From: JAJECS01 sp965243625
GTDB taxonomy: Bacteria > Chloroflexota > UBA11872
Reading direction: 5' to 3'
DNA length: 64,000 nt
NCBI GenBank assembly: GCA_965243625.1
Contig: CBDEVI010000002.1
Location: 744,001-808,000, forward strand
Below the pieces are notes generated by a model, which was not told where the DNA came from, searched no databases, and saw only the letters and a list, made by a program, of their open reading frames with translations. Both the position numbers and the translations under genes were made by a program. Of this stretch, positions 33,079 to 41,720 are shown piece by piece. The number at the start of each line of letters is the position of its first letter. The first letter of the stretch is position 1.

Positions 33079-34959
33079 TCAGTCTCCGGAATTGCCGGCG
33101 TCGGCGCGCGCGTGGATGAGCAGGCGGCTCGGCCAACTGGCGTCGTGGAAGATCGACTGATCGGCCGTCGTGACGCGGCGCGCGTGCCCCAGCGGCTCGC
33201 CGGTGTTGGGATTGGCGTCGAAGCGGGGATAGTTGCTCGACGAGATGTCGACCCGAATGCGATGCCCGCGGGCGAAGCAGTTGGCGGTGGGATACAGGAT
33301 GATCCGAAACTCGCAGATTTCGCCGGGCGTGAGGAATTGCTCCGACTCGAATCCGTTGCGGAAGCGCGCGCGGATGATGCTGTCGCAGAGGTTCAGCTCG
33401 TAGCCGCCAGGCGTGCTGCCGGGCGCGTCGCGGTCGTGGGGATAGACGTCGAGCAGCTTGGCGGTGAAGTCGGTGTCGACCGCCGTGGTCGCGGCAAACA
33501 GCCGCACCTCGACGGGGCCGGCGATCTCGAGGTCGGTATCCAGCGGCGGCGTCTCGAACGACAGCACGTCGGGACGCGAGGCCAGCGACAGCGTGTCGTG
33601 GTGTCCGAAAAAGCGGCCCGGTTGCCCTCGCTGGTCGAACCCGCCTGACGGCAGCAGGTCTTCCGAGGCGCTGATCGACCCACCGGCGGTGGGCACGGGA
33701 TCACGCGGGTCGTAGGTGTAGCGGCTCGGCTCGTGCCGCTCGGTCGGCGCCTGCGGCTGCAGGGAGCCGTCCGGATGCAAGTACAGCGACCGTTCCTCGT
33801 ATTCCGGTGGGGGCCACGTGGCCGCGCTCTGCCAGCGACCGCCGTGCCACAGGGATGCGTCCAGGTCGGCCGGTGGGCGTCCCTCGTGGCCGCCCATGAC
33901 GAAGTAGCGAACCGGCGGCGCGCCGCGCAATCCGGTGTCGAGGCCCTTCAAGTGCTCGTCGAAGAAGCGCAGCCGCATGTCGTCGTAGGCCGGCACGGCG
34001 GCGTCGATGCCGAGCTGGACGTCGCCGGCGGTGCTCTCCTCGACCGTTCCCTCGCCATGCCGCCACGGACCCATCACGAGCCGCATGGGACTGGACTTGC
34101 GCTCGGTGAGGGCGAGGTAGTTGGCGATCGCACCGCGTGGATAGGTGTCGTACCAGCCGCTCTGGAACAGCACGGGCACGTCGGAGTGCTCGTCCCAATA
34201 GCGGTCGATGGTGTAGCCGCGCTGCATCCAGTACTCGTCGTAGACGCCGCGGGTCAGGATGTCCCAGGCCCATTGCTCGTAGGTAGGGAGCAGGCGCAGG
34301 GCCGTCCGCCCGGGACGGAATCGTAGCGGCGGGCCGAACAGCTCCGGGATCTGGAGATCGGCGGCGTCGAAGGTGCGCTTCAGGTCGGGGTCGGCCAGGG
34401 CTTCGCGGCTAGTGCGCGCCATGCGGAACGCGTAGCGGATGAAGCGTTGCTCCAGCGCGCCGCCCTGCCGCAGCGACGAGACGTGATAGTTGCTGGTCCC
34501 CTGCCCGACGACCTGGCAGGCGAGGTGCGGCGGATCGAGCGTGGCCAGCGCGCTCTGGTCCGACCCGGCGTAGCTGGCCCCCATGGTGCCCACGCGCCCG
34601 TTGCACCACGGTTGCGCGGCCACCCATTCGACTACGTCGTGGCCGTCGGGCGCCTCGAGCGCGAAGGGATACCACTCGCCGGACGATTGCCCGCGTCCGC
34701 GGACGTCGTTGATGACCGTGGCGTAGCCGCGCCGGGCATACCAGTGCCCGCGGCGGGCGTAGTTCGTGCCGTCCTTGAGATAGGGCGTGCGCTCGACGAT
34801 GGCGGGGAAGGCTCCCTCCACCGCCTCGCCGTTGTGCGCGGGCAGGTAGATGTCGGCGGCCAGCGGCACGCCGTCGCGGGCGGGGATTTGGACGTTCGGA
34901 CGAACGATGGAGTCGTAGGCGCGGTGCGAGCCTTGGTACGGCGCCGCTGCATCAGGCAT
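33079..34959 (-). CDS. CocE/NonD-family alpha/beta hydrolase (X-Pro dipeptidyl-peptidase-like)
   Basis: A serine hydrolase of 626 residues, the usual length for CocE/NonD proteins, which cleave esters, beta-lactam precursors or Xaa-Pro peptides. The nucleophile elbow is MGASYAG (Ser129); likely Asp and His partners lie in SGWYDTYPRG and MGPWRHGEG. The C-terminal jelly-roll carries DVLSFETPPLDTDLEIAGPVEVRLFA, a hallmark of this family. The ATG giving MPDAAAPYQGSH is chosen; 71 further upstream codons are proline/arginine-rich and unlike the family. No signal peptide is visible, so it is probably cytoplasmic. It is first in a two-gene unit with the macrodomain gene. Confidence 0.88.
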   Translation of the reverse strand: MPDAAAPYQGSHRAYDSIVRPNVQIPARDGVPLAADIYLPAHNGEAVEGAFPAIVERTPYLKDGTNYARRGHWYARRGYATVINDVRGRGQSSGEWYPFALEAPDGHDVVEWVAAQPWCNGRVGTMGASYAGSDQSALATLDPPHLACQVVGQGTSNYHVSSLRQGGALEQRFIRYAFRMARTSREALADPDLKRTFDAADLQIPELFGPPLRFRPGRTALRLLPTYEQWAWDILTRGVYDEYWMQRGYTIDRYWDEHSDVPVLFQSGWYDTYPRGAIANYLALTERKSSPMRLVMGPWRHGEGTVEESTAGDVQLGIDAAVPAYDDMRLRFFDEHLKGLDTGLRGAPPVRYFVMGGHEGRPPADLDASLWHGGRWQSAATWPPPEYEERSLYLHPDGSLQPQAPTERHEPSRYTYDPRDPVPTAGGSISASEDLLPSGGFDQRGQPGRFFGHHDTLSLASRPDVLSFETPPLDTDLEIAGPVEVRLFAATTAVDTDFTAKLLDVYPHDRDAPGSTPGGYELNLCDSIIRARFRNGFESEQFLTPGEICEFRIILYPTANCFARGHRIRVDISSSNYPRFDANPNTGEPLGHARRVTTADQSIFHDASWPSRLLIHARADAGNSGD

Positions 34960-35161
34960 GGGCAGTGACCATTGGCGGCGGGGCGGGTGATTGTGGCCTA
35001 CGGGAGTGCTCGGCAACAACGACGGTCGTGAACGGGTGCTCAGCGGCTCCGCTTCCGGAATGGCTGGCGCTAGCCGATCAGATTCGGGATGGGAGCCGCG
35101 CCGGGGCGACTTCGGGCTCGGTGAGGCTGGATTCGCGCCACCGGATGCCTTTGCCAAGGGA

Positions 35162-35181
35162 GGGCGACGCATGCGTCGCCC
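35162..35181. repeat. Perfect palindrome GGGCGACGCATGCGTCGCCC
   Basis: Twenty bases fully self-complementary without a loop, followed by CTACG. A similar element with a different sequence (GGGCGGGTCT/AGACCCGCCC) lies at 56580; both resemble short repeats scattered in GC-rich genomes. Confidence 0.7.
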
Positions 35182-35225
35182 CTACGTGACGTATGGCGGA
35201 CGCCTCCGAATTCAATGAGGGGTGG

Positions 35226-35245
35226 ATTCCCGCCTTCGCGGGAAT
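35226..35245. repeat. Dispersed 20-bp palindrome (dRS3-like), copy 5
   Basis: A perfect ATTCCCGC-CTTC-GCGGGAAT with the shared GGGTGG left and GACGGACGG right flanks, about 100 bases upstream of the Nudix start. Unlike most copies it lies in a divergent, not a 3', position. Confidence 0.85.
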
Positions 35246-35348
35246 GACGGACGGGATACGCCAGCGGCTCCACTCGCCCGACCGACGGACTCAACGCAGC
35301 CCACTTGGTGCGCGTCCAGTCGTTCGACGGCTCGCTAGGCTTGGGGCC

Positions 35349-35867
35349 ATGGCACGACGTTCCGGCCATCGCGCGGTGATTGCCGTCGGCGGCGTGGTGC
35401 GTTCCGGGGACGGCATCGTGCTGGTGCGGCTGACCTACAGCCGCCACCGCGGCAAGTTCATGTTTCCCGGCGGCAAGGTCGATCCCGGTGAATCGCTCGA
35501 GGCGGCGCTGGTGCGCGAAGTGCGAGAGGAAGCGGGGATCGAGGCAGAGCCCGAGGGCATCGTGGCCGTGCGGCATCGCGTCGACGCCGACGAGCTGAAC
35601 ACCTTCGTGATCTTCGAAATGCGGCATGTGAGCGGCCGTCCGCGTGCGGTTTCGCCGGAGGCCGATGAGGTGGGCGTGTTCAGCGCGGCCGATTTGCGGG
35701 GATCGCCCGAGCTCTTCGTCGCGCTGGTGCCCGAGATTGCGCTGCCGGTGCTCGACGGCACGTATACGCGGCTGGCGCGGAACGAGGACTTCGCGCCGTC
35801 GCCCTACGACCCCGACACCTTCCGCGTCTACGGCCCGAGCGGGCGAACGTGGCCTGGACCGGAGTGA
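35349..35867 (+). CDS. Nudix hydrolase
   Basis: A 172-residue protein that should hydrolyse a nucleoside diphosphate linked to another moiety. The Nudix box is complete: GKVDPGESLEAALVREVREEAGIEA fits G-x5-E-x7-RE-U-x-EE-x-G-U. It starts MARRSGHRAVIAVGGVV, which places the box at its usual distance from the N-terminus; the longer frame includes translated repeat sequence (WIPAFAGMTD from the palindrome) and is rejected. The C-terminal 40 residues have no known motif. The specific nucleotide substrate cannot be predicted. The NfeD gene follows 94 bases downstream. Confidence 0.88.
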   Translation: MARRSGHRAVIAVGGVVRSGDGIVLVRLTYSRHRGKFMFPGGKVDPGESLEAALVREVREEAGIEAEPEGIVAVRHRVDADELNTFVIFEMRHVSGRPRAVSPEADEVGVFSAADLRGSPELFVALVPEIALPVLDGTYTRLARNEDFAPSPYDPDTFRVYGPSGRTWPGPE

Positions 35868-35961
35868 TTCGACCAGAGCGTCGTGGGCGAATAGCGCATA
35901 CTTGAATCGACGGCGGGGTAGGGCGCCGCCGAGGCGGAGTCGGCGGCGCGGAGGGTGCCCA

Positions 35962-37362
35962 ATGGCTCGGCGGCAGTTGCTCAGACGCTGGTGTATAGGC
36001 GTCCTGCTGGCACTCGGCGTCGCGTGGCTGGCGCTCGCGAGCATCTATCCAACGGCAGGCGGCCAGTCGCCGTATGTCGCGGTTGCGACGATCGACGGAC
36101 CGATCGACATCGTCGCCACGCGCTATCTGGAGCGGGTGATCGACGAGGCGTGGGACACGGACGCCGCGTTGTTGGTGGTCCGGCTCAACACGCCGGGCGG
36201 GCTGGCCGACAGCACGCGTGACATGGTGGGGCTCATTCTCGAGTCCCGCGTGCCGGTGGCGGTCTACGTGTCGCCGGCCGGCTCGCAGGCGGCGTCCGCC
36301 GGTACCTTCGTCACCGCGGCCGCTCACTTCGCGGTGATGGCGCCCGGCACCAACATCGGGGCCGCGTCGCCGGTTACGGCCGGCGGCGAAGACGTCCCGG
36401 CCACGCTTTCCGACAAGATTAGCGAGGACACGCGGGCCTTCATTCGCAGCATCGCGGAGCAGCGTGGTCGTGACGCGGCTGCGCTCGAGGCCACGGTGAC
36501 CGAAGCGCGCTCCTACACCGCGGGCGAGGCTGAAGACGCGGGCATCGTGGACTTCATCGCCGAGGACCTCGACGATCTGCTGCGGCAAGCCGACGGCGCG
36601 GAAGTCACCACGGCGAGGGGCCCGCAACAGGTGAACGTGGCCGGACTCCAGGTGCGCCCGCTCGATCCGTCGGGCGTCGAGCGATTCCTGGCCGTGCTGG
36701 CGAATCCCGGCTTGGCGCTGGTCCTGCTGGTCGTTGGGGGATTCGGTCTGCTGGTGGAGTTTTCGGCGCCGGGGCTCGGCGTGCCGGGGATCGTGGGCGT
36801 GGTGGCCTTCGCCCTGGCGTTCACCGGGCTGGGGCAGCTTCCGGTGAACTGGCTGGGCGTGCTGCTGATTCTCGCGGCCCTGGGGCTGGCGGTGCTGGAG
36901 ATTCAGGCGGCCGGCTTTGGCGTGTTCGGAGCGAGCGCCGTCGCGGCGTTCGTCGTGGGGGCATTTCTCCTCGTCGGCGATGCCTTTCGAGTGCCGGAGA
37001 TCGATATCCCCGAGATCGAGATTGGCGTGAATCCGTGGTTGATCGGCGTGCTCGGCGGCGTGTTCGCGGCGGTGATCGCGGTGATTGCGTGGGCGCTGCG
37101 ATCCGATCAGGGGCGAGCCGCATCGTCATACGTCAGTCCGACGTCCGAAGCCGCGCTGGTCGGCCAACTGGCGGAGGTGACGGACACGCTCGATCCGCGC
37201 GGCGAAGTGCGGCTGGCCGGCGAGCGCTGGGAAGCCGAGTTGCCACCGGGGGGCCGCGCGCAGGTGGGCGAGCGCGTTATGGTGCGGGATGTCGAAGGCT
37301 TGCGACTGAGGGTCGATATCGTGCAGGAGTCAGCGTCAGAGGCGCCGACGGTGACCAGCTGA
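35962..37362 (+). CDS. nfeD: NfeD-family membrane-bound serine protease-like protein
   Basis: A 466-residue protein that works with a stomatin/SPFH partner at the membrane. Residues 7-28 are a signal or anchor helix. A ClpP-class protease domain follows, with ALLVVRLNTPGG and the catalytic dyad expected from archaeal NfeD proteases: Ser112 in QAASAGT and Lys151 in LSDKISED. Four or five membrane helices occupy about residues 240-380, and the C-terminal OB-fold-like domain carries GQLAEVTDTLDPRGEVRLAGERWEAEL. GGAGGG lies 6 bases before the ATG. The stomatin gene starts 13 bases downstream, the conserved nfeD-SPFH arrangement. Protease activity is inferred from the dyad. Confidence 0.9.
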   Translation: MARRQLLRRWCIGVLLALGVAWLALASIYPTAGGQSPYVAVATIDGPIDIVATRYLERVIDEAWDTDAALLVVRLNTPGGLADSTRDMVGLILESRVPVAVYVSPAGSQAASAGTFVTAAAHFAVMAPGTNIGAASPVTAGGEDVPATLSDKISEDTRAFIRSIAEQRGRDAAALEATVTEARSYTAGEAEDAGIVDFIAEDLDDLLRQADGAEVTTARGPQQVNVAGLQVRPLDPSGVERFLAVLANPGLALVLLVVGGFGLLVEFSAPGLGVPGIVGVVAFALAFTGLGQLPVNWLGVLLILAALGLAVLEIQAAGFGVFGASAVAAFVVGAFLLVGDAFRVPEIDIPEIEIGVNPWLIGVLGGVFAAVIAVIAWALRSDQGRAASSYVSPTSEAALVGQLAEVTDTLDPRGEVRLAGERWEAELPPGGRAQVGERVMVRDVEGLRLRVDIVQESASEAPTVTS

Positions 37363-37375
37363 AGGAGGCTTCACC

Positions 37376-38224
37376 ATGGCCATAATCAACTTCGTGCGTG
37401 ACTACCAGCGGATCGCCCGGTTCCGCTTTGGGCGGTTCGAGGGCATGTTGGGTCCCGGCATCGTCTTCGCGATCCCGATCCTGCACCAGATTCGCCGCGT
37501 GGAGACGCGCACCGAGGTGCTGGACATTCCGCGGCAGACCAACATCACCAAGGACAACGCCTCGATCGACATCGACTTCCTGGTCTACATGCGCGTGGAC
37601 ATCAACGAGGCGCAGCGGGCGGTGCTGGAGGTCGAGGACTACCGCGCGGCGGTGGTCGGCCTGGCCACCACGACGCTGCGGGCGGTGGTTGGCGATATCG
37701 ACCTGGACGACGTGCTCTCACAGCGCGAGCGCATCAATGAGTCGATTCGGGTGAAGCTCGACACGGAGACGGCGCGTTGGGGCATCAAGGTCACCAACGT
37801 CGAGATCCGCGAGATCGACCCGCCGCGAGAGATCCAGGAAGCGATGAATCGCCAGATGTCGGCGGAGCGGCTGCGCCGCGCCGTGATCCTGGAAGCCGAC
37901 GGCACGCGGCAGTCGAACATCACGGTCGCCGAAGGTGAGAAGCAAGCGGCGATCCTCAAGGCCGAGGGCGCCCGGCAGGCGGAAATTCTCTCCGCCGAGG
38001 GCGACCAGCAGGCAGCGGTGCTGCGTGCACAGGGCTTCAGTGAGGCGCTCGAGCGGATCTTCAACGTCGCCAAGGGCGTGGACTCGAACACCATGAGCCT
38101 GCAATACCTGGAGACGCTCAAGTCGCTTGGTGAGGGCCCGTCCTCGAAATTCATCTTCCCGATGGAGTTCACCCGATTGCTCGGCGCCATTGGGGGCAAG
38201 GGGGCCGCGGACGGCGACGGCTAG
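37376..38224 (+). CDS. SPFH/stomatin-like protein, partner of NfeD
   Basis: A 282-residue member of the stomatin/slipin group that organises membrane microdomains. The SPFH domain starts almost at once (RFGRFEGMLGPGIVFAIPILHQIRRVETRTEVLDIP) and runs to GIKVTNVEIREIDPP around residue 145; a long helical region with repeated EG(E/A)xQAxIL units follows (about 155-235), typical of oligomerising flotillin/stomatin tails. Unusually there is no N-terminal hydrophobic helix. AAGGAGG lies 6 bases before the ATG, so the short start is well supported. It should be made together with NfeD and may depend on it, or on the GPGIVFAIPIL segment, for membrane binding. Confidence 0.9.
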   Translation: MAIINFVRDYQRIARFRFGRFEGMLGPGIVFAIPILHQIRRVETRTEVLDIPRQTNITKDNASIDIDFLVYMRVDINEAQRAVLEVEDYRAAVVGLATTTLRAVVGDIDLDDVLSQRERINESIRVKLDTETARWGIKVTNVEIREIDPPREIQEAMNRQMSAERLRRAVILEADGTRQSNITVAEGEKQAAILKAEGARQAEILSAEGDQQAAVLRAQGFSEALERIFNVAKGVDSNTMSLQYLETLKSLGEGPSSKFIFPMEFTRLLGAIGGKGAADGDG

Positions 38225-38262
38225 GCACGCCGACCGAGAGGCCGTTGACGCAGGCTCGCGGC

Positions 38263-40065
38263 CTAGCCTTGGGGCGGGCTTGCCACCGGCGGCAGCTGCC
38301 AGGCCTGGAGTTGGCGCTCGGCGCTGACGGCGAATAGCCGGTTGAGGCCGGGGGCGACCGCGACGCCGCGGATGGCGGCGAGCGTGGTGGCGTCGCCGAG
38401 CACCGCGCCGTCGGAGCGAATGACGGTGATGGTCATGTCGTCCACCAGCGCGGCCACGTAGTCGTCCATGGGATAGACGGCCCGGGCGCGCACGCGCGGT
38501 GTAAACCAGACTTCGGTGCCGTCGAGCGTGAACGAGCCGACGCCGGCCTCGCCGGCGAGAATGAGGATGTCGTCGCGCGTGGCGCGAGCGGCGGCGGTGG
38601 CCGGAAAGCGCAGCTGCGACCGGAGATTGGCGCTCTCGGCCTCGAACACTTGCAGACCGGCGCTGGTGAGGGTGATGACCTGGTCGCCTTCTTGCGTGAA
38701 GATGACCTGCAGAATGTCCCCGTCGACTCCGAAGCGCTGCTGCAGATTGCCGTCGGGTCGAATCAGCACAACCTGGTTCTCGCCGCGATTGGACGAACCC
38801 ACGGCCACGGTGCCGCTGCGCTTGTCGAGATCGACCGACGCGGCCGAGATGTAGCTCTTGGTCGGGCCCCACACCTGGCCCTGCCGATTGAAGGCGAACA
38901 CCCGGCCGACGCCGCTGGCGTTCGTGCTACGAACCACGAGTCGGGTGCCCTCGTCGTCGAACAGCGCCTGCTCGAGGAGCTGGTTGTCCGGGCGAAACGG
39001 GGACGGCCAGACCTGGTTGCCCGCGAGATTCAGCAATTGCACGTCGAATCCGTGAACGGCCAGGAGTTCGCCGTGCCGTTGCATGGATACGCGCGCCAGG
39101 GGCATGCGCATGTCGCGCGTCCACCGCAGGCCGCCGTCCGCACCGAACGACGCCACCTTGCCCGCGCGAGCCACGGCCACGACCTGTTCGCCGAGCTCCG
39201 AGGCGGCCAAATCGGTGGGGTCGAAGTCCAGCCGGTTGAGCCACTGCAGCTCGCGCCAGGATTGACGCTCGGGCGCACGGTGCGTGGTCACGTTGAAAGT
39301 GAGATCGATGACGTCCTCGACGCGGACCTGCACGCCGCGAGCCAGCCACTCCCCGGCAGCGGCGTCCGCGGCGACCGCGTCGGAAAAGCGGCCAACCTCG
39401 ACCCACCCGGGGTTGGTGGGCGAGAGGCGGAGGTCGTCGACGATGTGGGCCAGCGAAGCGCGCGCGGCAGCCTCGTCCTGGTAGGGGCCGACGAGCACGG
39501 CGCGCTTGCGCACGCGCCAGGCCTCGATGGTCGATTCCCCGATGGCGTCCAGCCGCGCCCGCAGCCCATCCTGGGCCAGTCCCGGCCCGATGCCCTCGAT
39601 GAACGCGCCAAGCTGCTCGCGCACCCGTTGCTGCAAGGTCACCAGGTGCATCAGGCGCTCGGGCTCTTCGGTCTCGCGGTAGCCGCGGACGGTCGGGCCG
39701 ATTTCGACGAGGGCGTCCACCATGGCGACCAGGGGCGCGTGGGACTCCTGGTCGTCAGGCGACGGGTCGAGCGGGATGACCTGCTGGGAGAGCGTCGAGA
39801 TCGACGGCCACTGCGCCTCGATGCTCAGCAGAAACTGGTCGGTCGACAGGGATCCACGGGCGAAGGCATTGGAATTGATCGCCAGCGTCCGCAGCACCTC
39901 GAGCGATCCCGTCGCGACTTCGAGGGCGGGTTCCCAGTAGGGCCGCAAGCGGGCGGCGATCGGTTGGGGCTGCGCCTCGCCGCAGGCGACGGCGCCACCA
40001 CCAATCATGATGGCCGCCAGAGCCATCCGCCGCGTCAGCACGCGACGTCCAGCGGAGGTCGCCAT
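38263..40065 (-). CDS. Predicted lipoprotein with SPOR-like segment and WD40/PQQ-like propeller
   Basis: A 600-residue protein with an N-terminal TRRMALAAI signal and lipobox AVAC (Cys28), predicted to be anchored outside the membrane. Residues about 30-190 are helical with no recognised family. Around 190-265 a segment AVLVGPYQDEAAARASL ... EVGRFSDAVAADAAAGEWLARGVQVRVEDV resembles SPOR-type repeats that bind glycan strands. The C-terminal 330 residues contain recurrent beta blocks (VVAVARAGKVASFGADGGLRWTR, VVLIRPDGNLQQRFG, SFTLDGTEVWF) like a PQQ/WD40 propeller. It follows miaB by 5 bases on the same strand, so cotranscription is likely. The function is unknown; a cell-envelope scaffold is my inference. 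Confidence 0.7.
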   Translation of the reverse strand: MATSAGRRVLTRRMALAAIMIGGGAVACGEAQPQPIAARLRPYWEPALEVATGSLEVLRTLAINSNAFARGSLSTDQFLLSIEAQWPSISTLSQQVIPLDPSPDDQESHAPLVAMVDALVEIGPTVRGYRETEEPERLMHLVTLQQRVREQLGAFIEGIGPGLAQDGLRARLDAIGESTIEAWRVRKRAVLVGPYQDEAAARASLAHIVDDLRLSPTNPGWVEVGRFSDAVAADAAAGEWLARGVQVRVEDVIDLTFNVTTHRAPERQSWRELQWLNRLDFDPTDLAASELGEQVVAVARAGKVASFGADGGLRWTRDMRMPLARVSMQRHGELLAVHGFDVQLLNLAGNQVWPSPFRPDNQLLEQALFDDEGTRLVVRSTNASGVGRVFAFNRQGQVWGPTKSYISAASVDLDKRSGTVAVGSSNRGENQVVLIRPDGNLQQRFGVDGDILQVIFTQEGDQVITLTSAGLQVFEAESANLRSQLRFPATAAARATRDDILILAGEAGVGSFTLDGTEVWFTPRVRARAVYPMDDYVAALVDDMTITVIRSDGAVLGDATTLAAIRGVAVAPGLNRLFAVSAERQLQAWQLPPVASPPQG

Positions 40066-40070
40066 AGCCG

Positions 40071-41405
40071 CTAGACGGGCACCGCGGCCGGCTGCACGGC
40101 CCCGCGGAGCGACCACGGGGTCGCGTCCGTGAGCTCGATGGGCACGGTGTCGCCGGCGGCCAACCCCGCCCGGTCGGCGCTGAACACCAGCTTGTTCGTG
40201 CGGGTTCGCCCGCGCCACGTGGGCGGGCGTCCCGGCGCCTTGCCGCTCTCCAGCGACTCCAGCAGCACGTCCTCAATCGAGCCAACCAGGGCGCTGTTGA
40301 TCTCCCGCGCGATGGGCGTTTGCACGCGTTCGATCTCGTGCAGCCGCCGCAGTTTTTCGTCTTGGGGAACGTCGTCGGCCCACTGGTCGGCCACCGTGCC
40401 GTGCCGCGGGCTGAAGGCGGCGACGTGGACCTGGTCGAATCTCAGGTCGGCGACGAGGTCGCGCGAGTTCTCGAACTGCGCCTCGGTCTCGCCGCAGAAG
40501 CCCACGATGACGTCGGTGGTGACGGCGACCCCGGGCACGATCGACCGCAACATGCCGATCGTTTCGCGGTAGTGCGCCACGCTGTAGCCGCGCGCCATGC
40601 GACGCAACACGGCGTCGTCTCCGGCCTGCACCGGCAGGTTGATCTCCTCGCACACGCGCGGCAGGTCACGCATCGCCAGGGCGAGAGGCTCGGTCATGAA
40701 TTGCGGATGGGCGGTGACAAAGCGCACGCGCTCGACGCCGGGAAGCGCGTCGACGGCGGCCAAGGCGTCGGGCAGGCGGTGGCCGTTGAGGTCAAACCCG
40801 TAGGCGTTGACGATCTGGCCGACGAGGACGATCTCCCGCGCGCCCTCGTCGACCCATTGCCGCGCCTCGGCGACGATCTCGTCGAGCGGGCGGCTGCGCT
40901 GGGCGCCGCGCCGAAACGGCACGATGCAGTAGGTGCAGCGCTTGTCGCAGCCGTAGATGATGTTGACATAACGCGAGACCGAGCCTGTGCCGGGCGGCGG
41001 CGCGGCCTCGACATCCTCGTAGGCCTCGGTGCCGGGAATCTGCCGTGACATGCGGGCGAGCATGGGCTCGGGGTTGAGCGAATCAAAGAGCACGTCGACC
41101 GGCCGGAGATGCGGCTCGAGCTCGGTGCGGTCGGCGTGAACCGTGCAGCCGGTGAGTCCCACCAGCAGCTCGGGCCGCTGCCGCTTGGCACCCTGCAGCA
41201 GGCCCAGCATGCCCCAGACCTTGCGGTCCGCGTTTTCGCGCACCGCGCAACCATTCACCACGACGGCGGTTGCGTCCGCGAGGCTGTGGGCCGGCGCATG
41301 TCCGGCACTCATCAGGTCGCGTGAGATTCGCTCGCCGTCGGCCTTGTTCATCTGGCAGCCGATCGTCCAAATGAAAAACCGATGGCCAGAATTGGTGGCA
41401 GGCAT
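40071..41405 (-). CDS. miaB: tRNA-2-methylthio-N6-dimethylallyladenosine synthase (MiaB-type methylthiotransferase)
   Basis: A radical-SAM enzyme that methylthiolates A37 of certain tRNAs. The 444 residues have the three-part family layout. The N-terminal domain carries cluster-binding Cys17 (WTIGCQMN), Cys53 (VVNGCAVRENA) and Cys87 (GLTGCTVH). The radical-SAM motif CDKRCTYC supplies Cys153, Cys157 and Cys160. A C-terminal TRAM domain includes GRTRTNKLVF. GCQMN favours MiaB over RimO or MtaB. One oddity is RGAQRSR (166-172), where most relatives have Glu in place of Gln169. The ATG used gives MPATNSGHRFFIWTIG; 19 upstream codons are dispensable. It is divergent from the polysaccharide operon. 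Confidence 0.9.
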   Translation of the reverse strand: MPATNSGHRFFIWTIGCQMNKADGERISRDLMSAGHAPAHSLADATAVVVNGCAVRENADRKVWGMLGLLQGAKRQRPELLVGLTGCTVHADRTELEPHLRPVDVLFDSLNPEPMLARMSRQIPGTEAYEDVEAAPPPGTGSVSRYVNIIYGCDKRCTYCIVPFRRGAQRSRPLDEIVAEARQWVDEGAREIVLVGQIVNAYGFDLNGHRLPDALAAVDALPGVERVRFVTAHPQFMTEPLALAMRDLPRVCEEINLPVQAGDDAVLRRMARGYSVAHYRETIGMLRSIVPGVAVTTDVIVGFCGETEAQFENSRDLVADLRFDQVHVAAFSPRHGTVADQWADDVPQDEKLRRLHEIERVQTPIAREINSALVGSIEDVLLESLESGKAPGRPPTWRGRTRTNKLVFSADRAGLAAGDTVPIELTDATPWSLRGAVQPAAVPV

Positions 41406-41507
41406 ACTCGACCTGGGGGAGAATGTCGCGACGCACCGTCGCCGCAGCCCACTCTGCATCATACGCTGGCTATGTCGTCGGCCGGTGATGATTCCCGAGA
41501 TTCGCCC

Positions 41508-41720
41508 ATGAAGCTTCTACGCCAGGCGTCGCGGCATCCGCGCCTCGCGGCCTGGGCCGCAATGTCCGCCGTATTCGTCGCATTGATTCTCGTCGTGTCC
41601 CTGGGTCGCGAGCTTGACGCCTGGCAATACATCGGCCTGAGCGCCGTGGCGATTGCCATTGCGGGACTGAGCGTGGCGCTCACGTTCAGCCGGAGTGACG
41701 ATCCCGAGTTCGATGGCTAG
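41508..41720 (+). CDS. Small two-helix membrane protein
   Basis: A 70-residue protein with a basic N-terminus (MKLLRQASRHPRLAAW), two hydrophobic helices (about residues 14-31 and 40-58) and an acidic tail ending DDPEFDG. The start could also be the ATG at 41472, adding 12 residues. It overlaps the rmlD start by 8 bases, so it appears to be the first gene of the surface-polysaccharide operon. I recognise no family. It may be only a leader coding unit that couples translation to rmlD. Confidence 0.5.
   Translation: MKLLRQASRHPRLAAWAAMSAVFVALILVVSLGRELDAWQYIGLSAVAIAIAGLSVALTFSRSDDPEFDG

Larger units (their letters stand above)
34960..35348. other. Divergent gap with two palindromic repeats
   Basis: I see no gene here. 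The gap lies between the minus-strand hydrolase start and the plus-strand Nudix start. It contains a perfect 20-bp palindrome at 35162-35181 and the dRS3-like palindrome at 35226-35245. I recognise no clear promoter. Confidence 0.65.

Noticed and set aside
38239..38264. AGGCCG/CGGCCT inverted repeat between the convergent SPFH and lipoprotein genes as a terminator
   Set aside because: The stem is only 6 bp with a 14-base loop, runs into a stop codon and has no T-run; too weak to annotate.
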